Below are positions 9,001 through 16,478 of a DNA stretch of 42,026 bases, piece after piece (positions within the stretch are counted from its first letter, which is position 1; every line of letters starts with the position of its first letter). The notes under the pieces are model-generated. The model saw only the letters and a program-made list of their open reading frames with translations. It made no database searches and had not been told where the DNA came from. A program made the translations under genes and the position numbers. Source of the stretch: Microbacterium azadirachtae (lineage in GTDB: Bacteria; Actinomycetota; Actinomycetes; Actinomycetales; Microbacteriaceae). The stretch spans positions 1-42,026 of the forward strand of contig NZ_JYIX01000019.1 in the NCBI RefSeq assembly GCF_000956505.1, read 5' to 3'.

Positions 9001-9861
9001 GTGGTCGACGCGATCCTTCGCCCAGGCGGTCAGCTCGCGCAGCGCCGGCAGGGCGTCGGGCAGGTAGGCCTGCAGCACGATGCCCGCCTCAAGGTCCTTG
9101 AGCCGCGGATCCTCCAGGATCCGCGTGAACACCGCGATCGTGAGGTCGAGATCGCGGTACTCCTCCATGTCGAGGTTGATGAAGGTCTGCGCGCTCTTCG
9201 GGCTCGTCGATGCCCACGGATCCCCTGCCGCCGTCAGGTACAGCGGCAGCAGCCGCTCCGCGACCTGCTCGACGACCTCATCGAAGGCCCACATCGAGAT
9301 GCGGCTCACGACCGCCGACACCTTGACCGAGACGTAGTCGACGTCGTCGCGGCGGATGAGCTCATGGATCCCGTCCAGCCTCCGCTGCGCCTCGTCCTCC
9401 CCCAGCACGGCCTCGCCGAGCAGGTTGAGGTTGAGCCGGGCGCCGCCGGAGCGCAGCTTCGCGATCGTCGGGGTGAGCTTGGCGGGGCGCGCGTCGGCGA
9501 TGAGATGCCCGACCATCTCGCGCAGCACCGTGCGCGCGATCGGCACGGTGGGCGCGGGGAGCCCCTGCGCCACGAGCCCGCCGGCACGGACGGCGGCGCG
9601 CAGGTACCAGGGCAGGAATCCGGGCACGAGCGGCGCCACGCGGTTCAGCCCCGCCGCGGCCGCGCCGAGGCTCTCCGGCCGCATCACGTCGTCGACGAAG
9701 CCGAGCGTGAACGATAGCCCGTTCGGGTCCCGCAGCACGCCGGCGAGCCGCTCGGCCGCCGGATCCGCATGCGTCGCGGCGGCTTCGTCGATCCAGCGCT
9801 GGGCGAGGACGACGGCCCGGCGGGCACGCTCGGTCTCGGCGGCGTTCAGCCACTGCGGCAT
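6046..9861 (-). CDS. putA: Bifunctional proline dehydrogenase / glutamate-semialdehyde dehydrogenase
   Basis: This 1271-residue enzyme oxidises proline to P5C with FAD, then oxidises the semialdehyde to glutamate with NAD. The N-terminal barrel contains VKVSAVVSRI, QAYLPDAL and IKVRLVKGANL. The aldehyde dehydrogenase half shows PWNFPLSIPAGG, HAETSGKNAIV (Glu near 790) and AGQKCSAASLA (catalytic Cys near 823). There is no N-terminal DNA-binding domain, so it is not a self-regulating PutA. The chosen ATG has AAGGA seven bases upstream; an in-frame ATG at 9921 with GAGGAG is an alternative adding 20 unlikely residues. A short repeat-derived stretch (SVPELVEGAGAG, near residue 372) sits between conserved blocks. 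It would receive P5C made via RocD. Confidence 0.95.
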   Translation of the reverse strand: MPQWLNAAETERARRAVVLAQRWIDEAAATHADPAAERLAGVLRDPNGLSFTLGFVDDVMRPESLGAAAAGLNRVAPLVPGFLPWYLRAAVRAGGLVAQGLPAPTVPIARTVLREMVGHLIADARPAKLTPTIAKLRSGGARLNLNLLGEAVLGEDEAQRRLDGIHELIRRDDVDYVSVKVSAVVSRISMWAFDEVVEQVAERLLPLYLTAAGDPWASTSPKSAQTFINLDMEEYRDLDLTIAVFTRILEDPRLKDLEAGIVLQAYLPDALPALRELTAWAKDRVDHGGAPIKVRLVKGANLAMERVEAALHGWTPAPYDTKIDTDANYLRCLDEALTPESVRAVRIGIAGHNLFDIAYAWLLAGDRGVRASVPELVEGAGAGTADAGSGSAPIEFEMLLGMAQGQVEAVSREVGHVLLYVPVVKPREFDVAISYLVRRLEETASPENFLSSAFRLHEDPDALDREINRFALSLERSADPALPTRPRRRQNRLAPVHESAALTTDPDAESAALTQAVLGIAEAVDPGDTFVETAVFAAREDESAIAAGAPGFRNAVDSDPALPANREWAREILARIPGSTTGDGIVRSARVTDAEELDRILSRVRAAAGAWGARPAAERGEVLLRIAAVLESRRAELIEVAAAETGKVISEGDVEVSEAVDFARYYAAKARELDAIPGAAFVPARLTVVAPPWNFPLSIPAGGVLAALAAGSGVVFKPAPQARRSAAVIAAALWDAGIPRDLLAFVDISEGELGRELIAHPDVDRVILTGSFETAALFRSWRHDLALHAETSGKNAIVIAPSADLDLAVADLVKSAFAHAGQKCSAASLAILVGPVGRSRRFARQLVDAARSMRVAWPEDPRAEVGPVIEPPQGKLKWALTELAPDEKWLLKPREIPGSEGRLWTPGIRLGVQPGSRFHREEFFGPVLGIMHAPTLARAVDLQNAVEYGLTAGLHTQDPADLALWLDRVQAGNLYVNRGITGAIVQRQPFGGWKRSSVGTGAKAGGPNHLIGLGSWRDTGGAGSTTLHLRGLDSRITALIEAAQPSLDYTAFEWLRRAALSDALAWDREFGRVRDVSRLGVERNLFRYRSVPVAVRATGEAPLRALLRVAIAAIRGGGAFTLSSPIGLPAAVRRVLGEAGVTVFVESDEEWTQRFTGPAASGDGSDPLPSQNLRENRTESSRNRDGSGKEPAVEGAPARPNRVRIVGATDDVAALHAVLAEAVQGDPDLAIFAGEVTTAGRIELLPFLHEQAIAITAHRYGNPDDWSAGVI
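8725..8745. repeat. Short dispersed repeat inside putA
   Basis: CCCTTCGACAAGCTCAGGGA is read in frame as the tail of SVPELVEG within PutA. A related form (CGCTTCGACAACCTCAGGG) occurs at 16090-16108 inside the cytochrome b-like gene. Confidence 0.65.
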
Positions 9862-9969
9862 CGGTTCGTCCTTCCCGCCTCGCGCCTTCGGGGGTGGGCG
9901 CGGAATGCTCCCCTCCAGCATGGCGCTCCTCGGCCCGCACGGCAGGGCGGCACGCCCTCCGCGCCTCTC

Positions 9970-9986
9970 TATATGCTGTGCTCGTG
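9970..9986 (+). promoter_or_regulatory. Promoter with start codon at +1 for the three-gene envelope operon
   Basis: TATGCT (9972-9977) fits a TAnnnT -10 box and ends six bases before GTG 9984. No Shine-Dalgarno is present before this GTG, which favours leaderless initiation. The same AT-rich spot read on the minus strand (TATAGA) could serve putA. Confidence 0.45.
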
Positions 9987-10673
9987 GGGGAAGAGCAGGA
10001 GGCGGATCCCGCGCCGCCGGCCGTCGCGGAGGCGGCCACGCGCGCGGCTTCCGAAGCGCGCATGACGGCGTGGGCCAGGAAGATGACCGATCGCGTGCCG
10101 ACGGGGTGGCTCATCAGCGGTACCGGTGCGGTCCTGCTCGCATCCACGGCGGCGTTCGGTGGCCTCGCAGACGTCCCGAAGCCGAAGCCCGCGGAGCTGC
10201 GGGCGGGTGAGCACTTCGTCGGATCCGAGCTCGACATGTCGGTGGTCAGCGCGGCGATCGGCGGAGAGGTGCGCGGGACGAGCATCTACCCCGCAGCGGG
10301 GCAGCGCACGCTTGTCGTCGTCCTCGATGTCACGAACGAGTTCGACAAGCCTCGGCTCGCCGCCACGAAAGACGCCCTCCGCGGAATCGGCGTCGAAGAC
10401 GTCGCTCTCGAGGGGTTCGATGCGAGCCGCGTCGTCGACGGCAGCAACACCACGTTTCTGCAGCCTGACGTACCCGCCCGAGTGCGACTCGCCTGGGCAG
10501 TCGACGCGGACGTCGTCTCCGTAGGGGATGAGATCCGCATCGTACTGCCCGATTCCACTCACTACGTCGGCGAGCTCTTCACCCGTGGCGACTATTGGTC
10601 CGACGTCCGCACCGGCGCGTTCGTGACCGTGCAGGTCGACGCGCTGCCCGCCGAGCAGGAGGCGACGCCGTGA
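9984..10673 (+). CDS. Unrecognised single-pass envelope protein 1
   Basis: I do not recognise this family. The product is about 229 residues: an acidic/Ala-rich cytoplasmic tail, one membrane segment near residues 41-60 (GWLISGTGAVLLASTAAFGG), then a beta-rich exterior domain. Phrases such as TLVVVLDVTNEFDKP resemble the Ig-like fold seen in DUF4352-type proteins; that is a loose resemblance only. There are no Cys residues. The start is uncertain: GTG 9984 suits the promoter, while ATG 10062 or 10083 would shorten the tail. It overlaps the next gene by four bases (GTGA). The three products of this operon share one architecture and probably assemble together. Confidence 0.7.
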   Translation: MGEEQEADPAPPAVAEAATRAASEARMTAWARKMTDRVPTGWLISGTGAVLLASTAAFGGLADVPKPKPAELRAGEHFVGSELDMSVVSAAIGGEVRGTSIYPAAGQRTLVVVLDVTNEFDKPRLAATKDALRGIGVEDVALEGFDASRVVDGSNTTFLQPDVPARVRLAWAVDADVVSVGDEIRIVLPDSTHYVGELFTRGDYWSDVRTGAFVTVQVDALPAEQEATP

Positions 10674-11293
10674 CCATTCCCCCTCCACCTCCGCCGGCCA
10701 CCGCGGCCAGGTCGGCCCTGGTGCCTGCCGCGGCACCGCGCCGCCGCCTGCGCACCGCCGGGACCTGGGCCCTGTCGGCTGCGCTCGTCGTGGCGACATG
10801 GGGTCTCACCCAGGTGCAGAAGCCCGAAGACGCTCCCTACGAAACGTTCGTCAGCGCGACCATTGTGGGCGAGACCGCCACGGCACGCAATCTGTCGGTG
10901 ACAGTCACCCGCATCCGCGCAGGGCGGGCGGTGTCGGACGGCGGCCGCTGGCATGCCGAGGGCACCTGGCTCGTCGTCGACTTCGACGCGGCTGCCGTCC
11001 AAGATCAGTTCGGGGCTCTGCTGCAGGTGACGAACCTGCGCCTCGGCGGGCGCACCTACTCGGCCACGGAGCGCGGGGAGACCGCTGCGGACATGGTCCT
11101 GATCACTGGCGTGCCCCGGCACGGCAGCATCGCGTTCGAATTGCCCGAGGGCGCACTGAAAGGAACGGCGACGCTTGAGTTCGCCCCCACGTACACCACG
11201 GTCGCCGACGGGGTGGTCGAGGTCACCGTCGACCTCGATTCCCTGCCCCTGCAGAACGAGGTGGAATTGGATCCGGAGAGGTGGGCGCGATGA
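10670..11293 (+). CDS. Unrecognised single-pass envelope protein 2
   Basis: A 207-residue product begins with a proline-run tail (TIPPPPPPA), a basic patch (RRRLR) and a membrane segment near 30-48 (GTWALSAALVVATWGLTQV), followed by a beta-rich domain outside the membrane. EGTWLVVDFDAAAV parallels the VVVLDVTN stretch of protein 1, suggesting the same fold. GTG is preceded by AGGAGG at good spacing. Both ends overlap neighbours by four bases, so the operon is tightly coupled. Function unknown; a negatively charged exterior domain might bind a cation or partner, but nothing in the sequence decides this. Confidence 0.75.
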   Translation: MTIPPPPPPATAARSALVPAAAPRRRLRTAGTWALSAALVVATWGLTQVQKPEDAPYETFVSATIVGETATARNLSVTVTRIRAGRAVSDGGRWHAEGTWLVVDFDAAAVQDQFGALLQVTNLRLGGRTYSATERGETAADMVLITGVPRHGSIAFELPEGALKGTATLEFAPTYTTVADGVVEVTVDLDSLPLQNEVELDPERWAR

Positions 11294-11844
11294 CGTCCAG
11301 CGCGCGCGGCTGGTGGCGCAGCAACGCCCTCGCGCTCGGCCTCGTCACCGTCCTGCTGCCCGCCACGGTCCTCGGGATCGGATGGTGGCAGTGGAAGTAC
11401 GCCTACCCCGACTCCGGTCAGCCGATCTGGGCCGTCGAGCCCGGCGCATCCGGCACCGTCGACCTTCAAGAAGCGACCTGGGGGCCGGTGCGGGCGAAGG
11501 AGGTGTCGGACACGAAAGGCCTCGACATGCCACGGAACGCGAAGCTCATCCTCGTGGGAGTGAAGGTGACGCCCACGGCCGACAAAGGGCCAGGCTGCTG
11601 GGCGCCGAAACTCGTCGAGAAGAGCACGGGGAGAGTGTGGCTTTCGGCGCGCACCGAGCTGGGGCTGCTGTGGGACGACGAGGAGCCCGAGGACTGCGTA
11701 CCCACGCTGGAAGGCGAGAAGGCCGAGCCCTACGAGCTGGTCCTGCCGTACGTCGTCCCCGACGACGTACGGGGCCCGTTCTGGGTCGAGGTGGAACCGC
11801 TCTTCGCCGAGTCACGATTCGTTCGCTTCAGCGTCGACCCCTGA
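11290..11844 (+). CDS. Unrecognised single-pass envelope protein 3
   Basis: The third member is 184 residues: a short basic N-terminus, a membrane segment near 11-32 and an exterior domain with AKLILVGVKVTP, again like DUF4352-type strands. Only two Cys occur outside the membrane (C103 in GPGCWAP and C136 in PEDCVP), so a single disulfide is plausible. ATG 11290 is preceded by GGAGAGG; GTG 11281 is possible but too close to that site. The stop lies six bases from the stop of the convergent membrane protein gene. It lacks a lipobox, so it is anchored by its TM segment. Confidence 0.75.
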   Translation: MTSSARGWWRSNALALGLVTVLLPATVLGIGWWQWKYAYPDSGQPIWAVEPGASGTVDLQEATWGPVRAKEVSDTKGLDMPRNAKLILVGVKVTPTADKGPGCWAPKLVEKSTGRVWLSARTELGLLWDDEEPEDCVPTLEGEKAEPYELVLPYVVPDDVRGPFWVEVEPLFAESRFVRFSVDP

Positions 11845-11850
11845 TTCGCA

Positions 11851-13242
11851 TCAGTCCGGCGGATTCAGGGGCGGCGCCGGGGCACCGGGAGGCAACGACG
11901 CCGTCATGTCGACCGAATCGCCTGCTCCCCCACGAAGCCGCGCCGCGGGCAGGGCTCCCGCGGCCGCAGTGATGGCCGCTGCGTCGACCTCTTCCGCGGT
12001 GGCGGGCGCCGCCGCGTCGGTGCGGGCCTCCTGCGCACGGCGCAGCATCCCGAACGTGGTGTCGTAGGCGCCGGCGATCAGGGCGAAGCGGATCGGCTCG
12101 ACGATGAGCGGCGGGATGAGGAAGATCACCGGCCAGTACACGGCCCAGAACAGGTCAGCGTCGTGCGGTCCGATCCACCGGCTCACCCCGTAGCGCAGCC
12201 ATGACTCGGCGACGATCACGACCGTGTAGAGCAAGGCATAAGAGGCGATGATCACCGGCCCCGCCCGCCACATCAGCAAAATCGCCCGCCAGATCGGGAG
12301 AAATCGCGAGCCGAGCTCCGTGCCCAGGTCGCGCAACCGGCGCATCACCGGATTGGGCACCTGTGCGACGCGATCCCGCATCTCAGTGACGAGGCGGTGC
12401 TGGATCTGCAGCTTCTCTGCGACGATCGCCTGTCCGTAGACGACACCCGCCACGGTGAGCCATGCCAACGGCGCGAGCAGGACCGGACCGGCCTGCGAGA
12501 GGAGCCAGCCGACCCCGTCGCCCAACCAGACGATCGGCGGGAACCAACCCCCGAACGCCGTTCGCACCTCGCCGAGCCAGGCCATCACCGCCCGGTTGTC
12601 GACCCAGGTCGTGGCGGCGTCGGTGAGGTCCTTCAGCAGAAGGATCGAGAAGAACACCCAGACCACCTCGCAGTACACCGCGAGCACCGCGAAGGTCCGG
12701 GGCAGCCTCTTCGACCAGCGGCCCCACGCCCACCGTGCGCCGAAGGCGACGACGATGATGAGTACGGTCCAGACGTTGAACGAGAGCTCGAGCACGTTGT
12801 CGCCCGGGTCGAAGGTGCGATCGGTGCCGAGCGTGGCGCCGATCTCCTCCTTGTTCTTGGCGAGGGCGCGCAACCCGTACGCTTGCACGTCCTCGCGCAG
12901 CAGGCCCTGCGCGGCATACACCGCGAAGAACGGCAGAATGCTCGCGAGCAGCGCCGTAAGGAAACTGCGGCGGCGTTCACCGACGGACTCCGGTACCGGC
13001 GCCACGCTCTGCAGGGAGCGCAGGCCGTCACGCATCGACAGCAGGATGCCGACCAGGCTGATCAGCCGGGCCAGCACCGCGAACGGAAGGATCAGCAGTC
13101 CGCCGACTGAGCTGTAGGCGCCGACGAAACCGGCCAGCTCCGTGACCCAGTAGTTCGCGATTGTCCCCGCCAGATACCACGCGAGCATCGCCGGCCAGTG
13201 CATCCACAGGACCCGGCCGGTCGTCCGAAGTATCGCCCCCAC
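11851..13242 (-). CDS. Unrecognised polytopic membrane protein
   Basis: This 463-residue protein has about nine to ten hydrophobic segments, for example MLAWYLAGTIANYWV near 20, GGLLILPFAVLARLISLVG near 48, VWTVLIIVVAFGARWAW near 157 and LFWAVYWPVIFLIPPLIV near 370. A long soluble stretch follows TM2. The C-terminal 70 residues are Ala/Pro-rich and probably disordered. No transporter signature is recognisable. GTG at 13242 lies six bases after a TAATCT box. Its stop nearly touches that of the three-gene envelope operon; convergence alone does not prove shared function, but these four unknown envelope genes form one block between known metabolic genes. Confidence 0.75.
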   Translation of the reverse strand: MGAILRTTGRVLWMHWPAMLAWYLAGTIANYWVTELAGFVGAYSSVGGLLILPFAVLARLISLVGILLSMRDGLRSLQSVAPVPESVGERRRSFLTALLASILPFFAVYAAQGLLREDVQAYGLRALAKNKEEIGATLGTDRTFDPGDNVLELSFNVWTVLIIVVAFGARWAWGRWSKRLPRTFAVLAVYCEVVWVFFSILLLKDLTDAATTWVDNRAVMAWLGEVRTAFGGWFPPIVWLGDGVGWLLSQAGPVLLAPLAWLTVAGVVYGQAIVAEKLQIQHRLVTEMRDRVAQVPNPVMRRLRDLGTELGSRFLPIWRAILLMWRAGPVIIASYALLYTVVIVAESWLRYGVSRWIGPHDADLFWAVYWPVIFLIPPLIVEPIRFALIAGAYDTTFGMLRRAQEARTDAAAPATAEEVDAAAITAAAGALPAARLRGGAGDSVDMTASLPPGAPAPPLNPPD

Positions 13243-13254
13243 GGGCTCAGATTA
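13240..13254 (-). promoter_or_regulatory. -10 box with GTG start at +1 (polytopic protein gene)
   Basis: TAATCT on the minus strand (13249-13254) ends six bases before the GTG start; no Shine-Dalgarno is present between them. Confidence 0.45.
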
Positions 13255-13297
13255 GCGCGCTCGCTCCGCGGGCGACGAGGCCCACCGCGCGCATGCC

Positions 13298-13861
13298 TCA
13301 GTCCGCCCAGACGCTCGGCGCGGGCGCCTTGGTCGGCGGCAGCGCGGACGCCGCAGCCCAATCGTGGATCCAGTCCTCGACGCCGGGTACATCGTCCGGA
13401 CGGCCCAGCGCGCCGAAGAACTCCTCGTGCGAGACGGTCCCCCCGGTGCGGCGCAGCATGCGCGCGCGCACGATCACCTTGGCGTACACCTCGCCGTCGA
13501 CCACGGCGCGGTGCTCCAAGAACAGCGCTTTGTCGTCGTGCCCGATGAACCGGGACTCGACGTCGAAACGCTGCCACAGCTCGAGCGACTTGCGGAAGGT
13601 GATCGTCTCGCTCGAGACCACGGCGTACCAGCCGCGCTCCTTCATCGCGTCGAACAGCCCGGTGCGGATCAGCAGATCCCATCGGCCGAGGTCGAACAGG
13701 GACAGATACCGGCCGTTGTTCATGTGCCGCAGGATGTCCAGATCCGTCGGCAGCGTGGTGAGACGGATCCGCCCGACCGCCGTCGGAGCCAAGGTCTGCC
13801 CCCGGCGGGAGCGCCGGCGTGCAGAGAGGACGACGAGCAGGGTGCGCCAGATCACGTTCAC
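13298..13861 (-). CDS. Acyl-CoA thioesterase, hotdog fold (4HBT family)
   Basis: The roughly 187-residue product has the 4-hydroxybenzoyl-CoA thioesterase-like pattern DLDILRHMNNGRYLSLFDLGR, in which the Asp and the NNGRY segment form the active site and start the hotdog helix. Strands with ITFRKSLELWQRFDVESRF and ALFLEHRAVVDGEVYAKV follow as expected. A basic leader with a hydrophobic patch (VIWRTLLVVLSARRRSRR) precedes the domain and might tether it to the membrane; I am unsure of that. GTG 13861 lies six bases after TACGCT. The acyl-CoA substrate cannot be read from sequence. Confidence 0.82.
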   Translation of the reverse strand: MNVIWRTLLVVLSARRRSRRGQTLAPTAVGRIRLTTLPTDLDILRHMNNGRYLSLFDLGRWDLLIRTGLFDAMKERGWYAVVSSETITFRKSLELWQRFDVESRFIGHDDKALFLEHRAVVDGEVYAKVIVRARMLRRTGGTVSHEEFFGALGRPDDVPGVEDWIHDWAAASALPPTKAPAPSVWAD

Positions 13862-13873
13862 ACGAGGAGCGTA
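13859..13873 (-). promoter_or_regulatory. -10 box with GTG start at +1 (thioesterase gene)
   Basis: TACGCT on the minus strand (13868-13873) ends six bases before the GTG; the spacer has no ribosome-binding site. Confidence 0.4.
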
Positions 13874-13989
13874 GTGAATCCGGCACGGATTCCCCTGATC
13901 GATTGTCGGATTCACACAGTCCCGGCACGACGTGTCAGAGTGCCCATAGAGCCGATGTCACTCGATTTCGCGTCCGCGCACGGCGCGCG

Positions 13990-14005
13990 TAGAGTCGCGA
14001 ACATG
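13990..14005 (+). promoter_or_regulatory. -10 box with ATG start at +1 (GNAT gene)
   Basis: TAGAGT (13990-13995) ends seven bases before the ATG. The spacer CGCGAAC has no Shine-Dalgarno. Confidence 0.45.
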
Positions 14006-14509
14006 AGCGCCGAAGCCCTTCCCACCGTCACCGTCCGGCCCGTTCGCGATGTCGATGCCGAAGCGCTCGGCCGTGTGCACGCGAAGTGCTGGCACGAGAC
14101 CTACGACCACCTGATCAGCACCGCCACGCTCGAGGCCGTCTCGCCCAAGCGACTCGCCGAGCTGTGGACGCACTGGGCCTCCCAGGGCGAGGAGTACCGC
14201 ATGAGCGCGGCGCTCGTCGACGGCGAGATCGTCGGCTTCGTCGGCTCCGGTCCCGCCCGGGACGAGAACCCCCCGGCGGAGCGCGAGCTCTACTTCATCT
14301 ACCTCCTCGACGCCTGGCACGGCACCGGCATCGGCCAGCGTCTGTTCGACGCGGCCGTCGGCGCCGGCGAGAACTCCTACCTCTGGGTCGCCGAGGACAA
14401 CCCCCGCGCACACCGCTTCTACGTGCGCAACGGCTTCACCCTCGACGGCGCCAACCAGCAGGAGCCCTTCCTCGGCGAGACCATCAAGGAAGTCCGCTTC
14501 GTGCGCTGA
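14003..14509 (+). CDS. GNAT-family N-acetyltransferase
   Basis: A 168-residue acetyl-CoA-dependent acetyltransferase. The order of GNAT motifs is intact: VRPVRDVDAEALGRVHAKCW at the N-terminus, strand 4 ELYFIYLLDAWHGTGIGQRLF with the acetyl-CoA pyrophosphate loop (Q/R-x-x-G-x-G/A form, here HGTGIG), then LWVAEDNPRAHRFYVRNGF, which closes the fold and carries the usual Tyr. Starting at an upstream in-frame ATG (13957) would add a stretch that reads like non-coding DNA, and the TAGAGT box fits the ATG chosen. Substrate unknown; small-molecule amine or protein N-terminus are both possible. Confidence 0.85.
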   Translation: MSAEALPTVTVRPVRDVDAEALGRVHAKCWHETYDHLISTATLEAVSPKRLAELWTHWASQGEEYRMSAALVDGEIVGFVGSGPARDENPPAERELYFIYLLDAWHGTGIGQRLFDAAVGAGENSYLWVAEDNPRAHRFYVRNGFTLDGANQQEPFLGETIKEVRFVR

Positions 14510-14520
14510 CCCCTGCCGCG

Positions 14521-14603
14521 CTTCTGCGTCGAGGCCCCCTCCCAGCACCCGCACCCCTCGGGCGTGCGCCACTAGGAGGGGGCCTCGATGCTGCGAGGGG
14601 CGT
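14521..14603. repeat. Duplicated hairpin unit, copy 1
   Basis: GAGGCCCCCTCC (14531-14542) pairs with GGAGGGGGCCTC (14575-14586), and the stem extends to about 16 base pairs with one G-T wobble. It lies between convergent genes (14510-14808) and probably ends transcription of the acetyltransferase gene. No gene is visible in this 299-base gap. Confidence 0.8.
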
Positions 14604-14690
14604 GGACGGATCCTGCCACTGTGCACTTGTCCCACGCAGGGTGCGCCGCACGGCCGCGCCAGCACGGGGCACGCCACCTCACAGGGCACA

Positions 14691-14785
14691 CCTTCTGCGT
14701 CGAGGCCCCCTCCCAGCACCCGCACCCCCTCGGGCGTGCACCGCTAGGAGGGGGCCTCGATGCTGCGAGGGGGCGTCGGCGACGG
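14691..14785. repeat. Duplicated hairpin unit, copy 2
   Basis: About 85 bases repeat copy 1 nearly exactly, including CTTCTGCGTC before the stem, the stem itself (14702-14713 with 14747-14758) and TGCGAGGGG after it. Differences are one extra C and G in runs and two loop changes. Similarity continues weakly into GGACGGATCC / CGACGGATCC. This copy is nearer the end of the cytochrome b-like gene on the other strand. Confidence 0.8.
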
Positions 14786-14808
14786 ATCCGGCCGCGAGGG
14801 CACCGGAT

Positions 14809-16476
14809 CTACCGGCCCGACACCTGGCCGAACACCTTCGCGATGGGGGCGACCACGAGCGGCCGTGCGGCGAGCCAGCCCCCGGCGATCACGACGAGCG
14901 AGAGCACGAACACCCAGAAACCGGTCCAGGTCACCGCGTCCTGCGAGGCGAACATGTGGTTCAGGTTGCGGAGCATGCCGGTGAGCAGCACGAGCGCCAC
15001 GTGCACCACGATGAACGCCGTGAAGAACAGCATGGTCGGGAAGTGCACCGCGCGGGCGAGCTCGATCGGATACGCCTTCGACAGGCCCTCGGCCTTCTTC
15101 GGCCACAGCCCCGACATCCGGAACCCGGTGACGATGGCCACGGGCGCGGCGAGGAACACGATCGTGAAGTAGGCGAGCTGCTGCAGGCTGTTGTAGTTGA
15201 CCCAGCCGTTCTCCGTCGGCCAGTCGAACGACACGTACTGCAGCGCGGCGGACAGCGCGTTCGGGAACACGTCCCAGCTCGTCGGCACGATCCGCATCCA
15301 CTGCCCCGTGACGAACAGCAGCACCACGAAGATCACGCCGTTGACGATCCAGAGCAGGTCGAGCCCCTGGTGGAACCACAGCGTCAGGCTGATCTTGCCC
15401 TTGGGGTTGCCGCGCGGTGTCCAGAACGCGGTCGGACGCTTCTGCGTGCGCACCTGCAGGCCCGAGCGGATGATCAGCGTCATCAGGAACACGTTGAAGA
15501 AGTGCTGCCAGCCGATCCATCCGGGGATCCCGACGGGCGCCCCCTCGGGCAGGTGGTACTCGCCCGGGTAGGTCGTCAGGAAGTCCTGCATGAACGGCAG
15601 ACTGAGGAACGCACGCACCAGCACGATCGCAGCGCCGGCGAGGACCGCGAGTCCCGCCGCGGCGAACAGACCGCCGATCGCCTGCAGCCAGGTCGGGCGG
15701 AGCCTCGATGCCGCGGGCTCCGTGACGGCGCGGCGCGGCGCCGACCCGTTCCAGACGGTGCGCGTGAACGGGAGCGGTGCCGAGACATCGGGGCGAGCGG
15801 CGACAGCCGTCGACGGCGCCTCCGGTGCGGTAGCCGCCGCGACGGGCGCAACCGCAGCGGACTCCGTCGCGTCGGAAGGAGCGGATACGACCACGCTCTC
15901 GGCCGCGACGGCGGTTCCGGCCGGAGGCCAGGGGTCTCCCCCGCCGACACGCGGCAGACCGCGGCGCAGGGCGGATCCGGCTTGTTGCGGCGCAGCGACG
16001 ACGACCGCGGAGGCCGCGGGGGCGCTTGCGACCGCCGGGGCGGCCTCGGCCGCTGAGCCTGTCGAAGCGTCCGAGACGACAGGGCGAGTCGCTTCGACAA
16101 CCTCAGGGACCGGGCTTACGGACGCTCCCGCCGGAGGCCAGGGCTCACCGCCCGCGGTACGCGGCAGGCCACGGCGCAGGACGGATCCGGCAGCTGCCGC
16201 GCCCGCGGTGTCGCGCGCCGGATCCGCCGACGCCGAGATGCTTTTCGTGTCTCCGCCGACCATCGGAGCGGCGTTTTCCATCCTCGACGCCGAACTCACC
16301 GGCGAAGAGATGGATTCCGCTGCCACAGGAGCGCTCGGAGCGGCGTTCTCCATCTCGGCGGCACGCTCGTCGGCGGGCGCCGTCGCGATGACCTCCGCGA
16401 CCGCCGCGACCACGCCGGCGGGCGGCCAGGCCTCGCCTCCGCGGATGCGGGGCAGTCCCCTGCGCACGGTGGTCAT
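14809..16476 (-). CDS. Membrane cytochrome b-like protein with triple RRGLPR motif tail
   Basis: The 555-residue product has a long disordered Ala/Pro tail (1-263) and a membrane part (264-555) with about five TM segments. His residues in [27 protein letters not shown] and [10 protein letters not shown] sit where b-type heme ligands would, as in cytochrome b561/hydrogenase b subunits. The tail carries the 18-residue motif [VL][17 protein letters not shown] at 4-21, 100-117 and 170-187, and MENAAP twice. It follows etfB-etfA by two bases and so is likely co-transcribed; a role passing electrons from ETF to quinone is inferred. Residues about 122-142 overlap a dispersed repeat. No FeS motif is present, unlike classical ETF-QO. 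Confidence 0.82.
   Translation of the reverse strand: MTTVRRGLPRIRGGEAWPPAGVVAAVAEVIATAPADERAAEMENAAPSAPVAAESISSPVSSASRMENAAPMVGGDTKSISASADPARDTAGAAAAGSVLRRGLPRTAGGEPWPPAGASVSPVPEVVEATRPVVSDASTGSAAEAAPAVASAPAASAVVVAAPQQAGSALRRGLPRVGGGDPWPPAGTAVAAESVVVSAPSDATESAAVAPVAAATAPEAPSTAVAARPDVSAPLPFTRTVWNGSAPRRAVTEPAASRLRPTWLQAIGGLFAAAGLAVLAGAAIVLVRAFLSLPFMQDFLTTYPGEYHLPEGAPVGIPGWIGWQHFFNVFLMTLIIRSGLQVRTQKRPTAFWTPRGNPKGKISLTLWFHQGLDLLWIVNGVIFVVLLFVTGQWMRIVPTSWDVFPNALSAALQYVSFDWPTENGWVNYNSLQQLAYFTIVFLAAPVAIVTGFRMSGLWPKKAEGLSKAYPIELARAVHFPTMLFFTAFIVVHVALVLLTGMLRNLNHMFASQDAVTWTGFWVFVLSLVVIAGGWLAARPLVVAPIAKVFGQVSGR
16052..16110. repeat. Inverted short repeat inside the cytochrome b-like gene
   Basis: CTGAGCCTGTCGAAGCG is followed at 16090 by CGCTTCGACAACCTCAGG, an imperfect inverted pair around a central GAGACGACAGGGCGAG. 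It belongs to the same family as the CTTCGACAAGCTCAGG element in putA and is translated within the disordered tail. Confidence 0.6.
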
Positions 16477-16478
16477 CG

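Noticed and set aside
5800..9717. A 1305-residue open frame on the plus strand opposite putA
   Set aside because: Low-complexity Arg/Gly/His product mirrors the codon bias of putA; every conserved proline-dehydrogenase and aldehyde-dehydrogenase block is on the minus strand.
9862..9921. A 20-residue longer start for PutA
   Set aside because: ATG 9921 has a good ribosome site, but the added residues are Pro/Gly-rich with poor third-position G+C; kept only as an alternative.
14510..14808. Possible insertion-sequence ends
   Set aside because: The two units are direct copies with internal hairpins, but there is no transposase gene or flanking target duplication.
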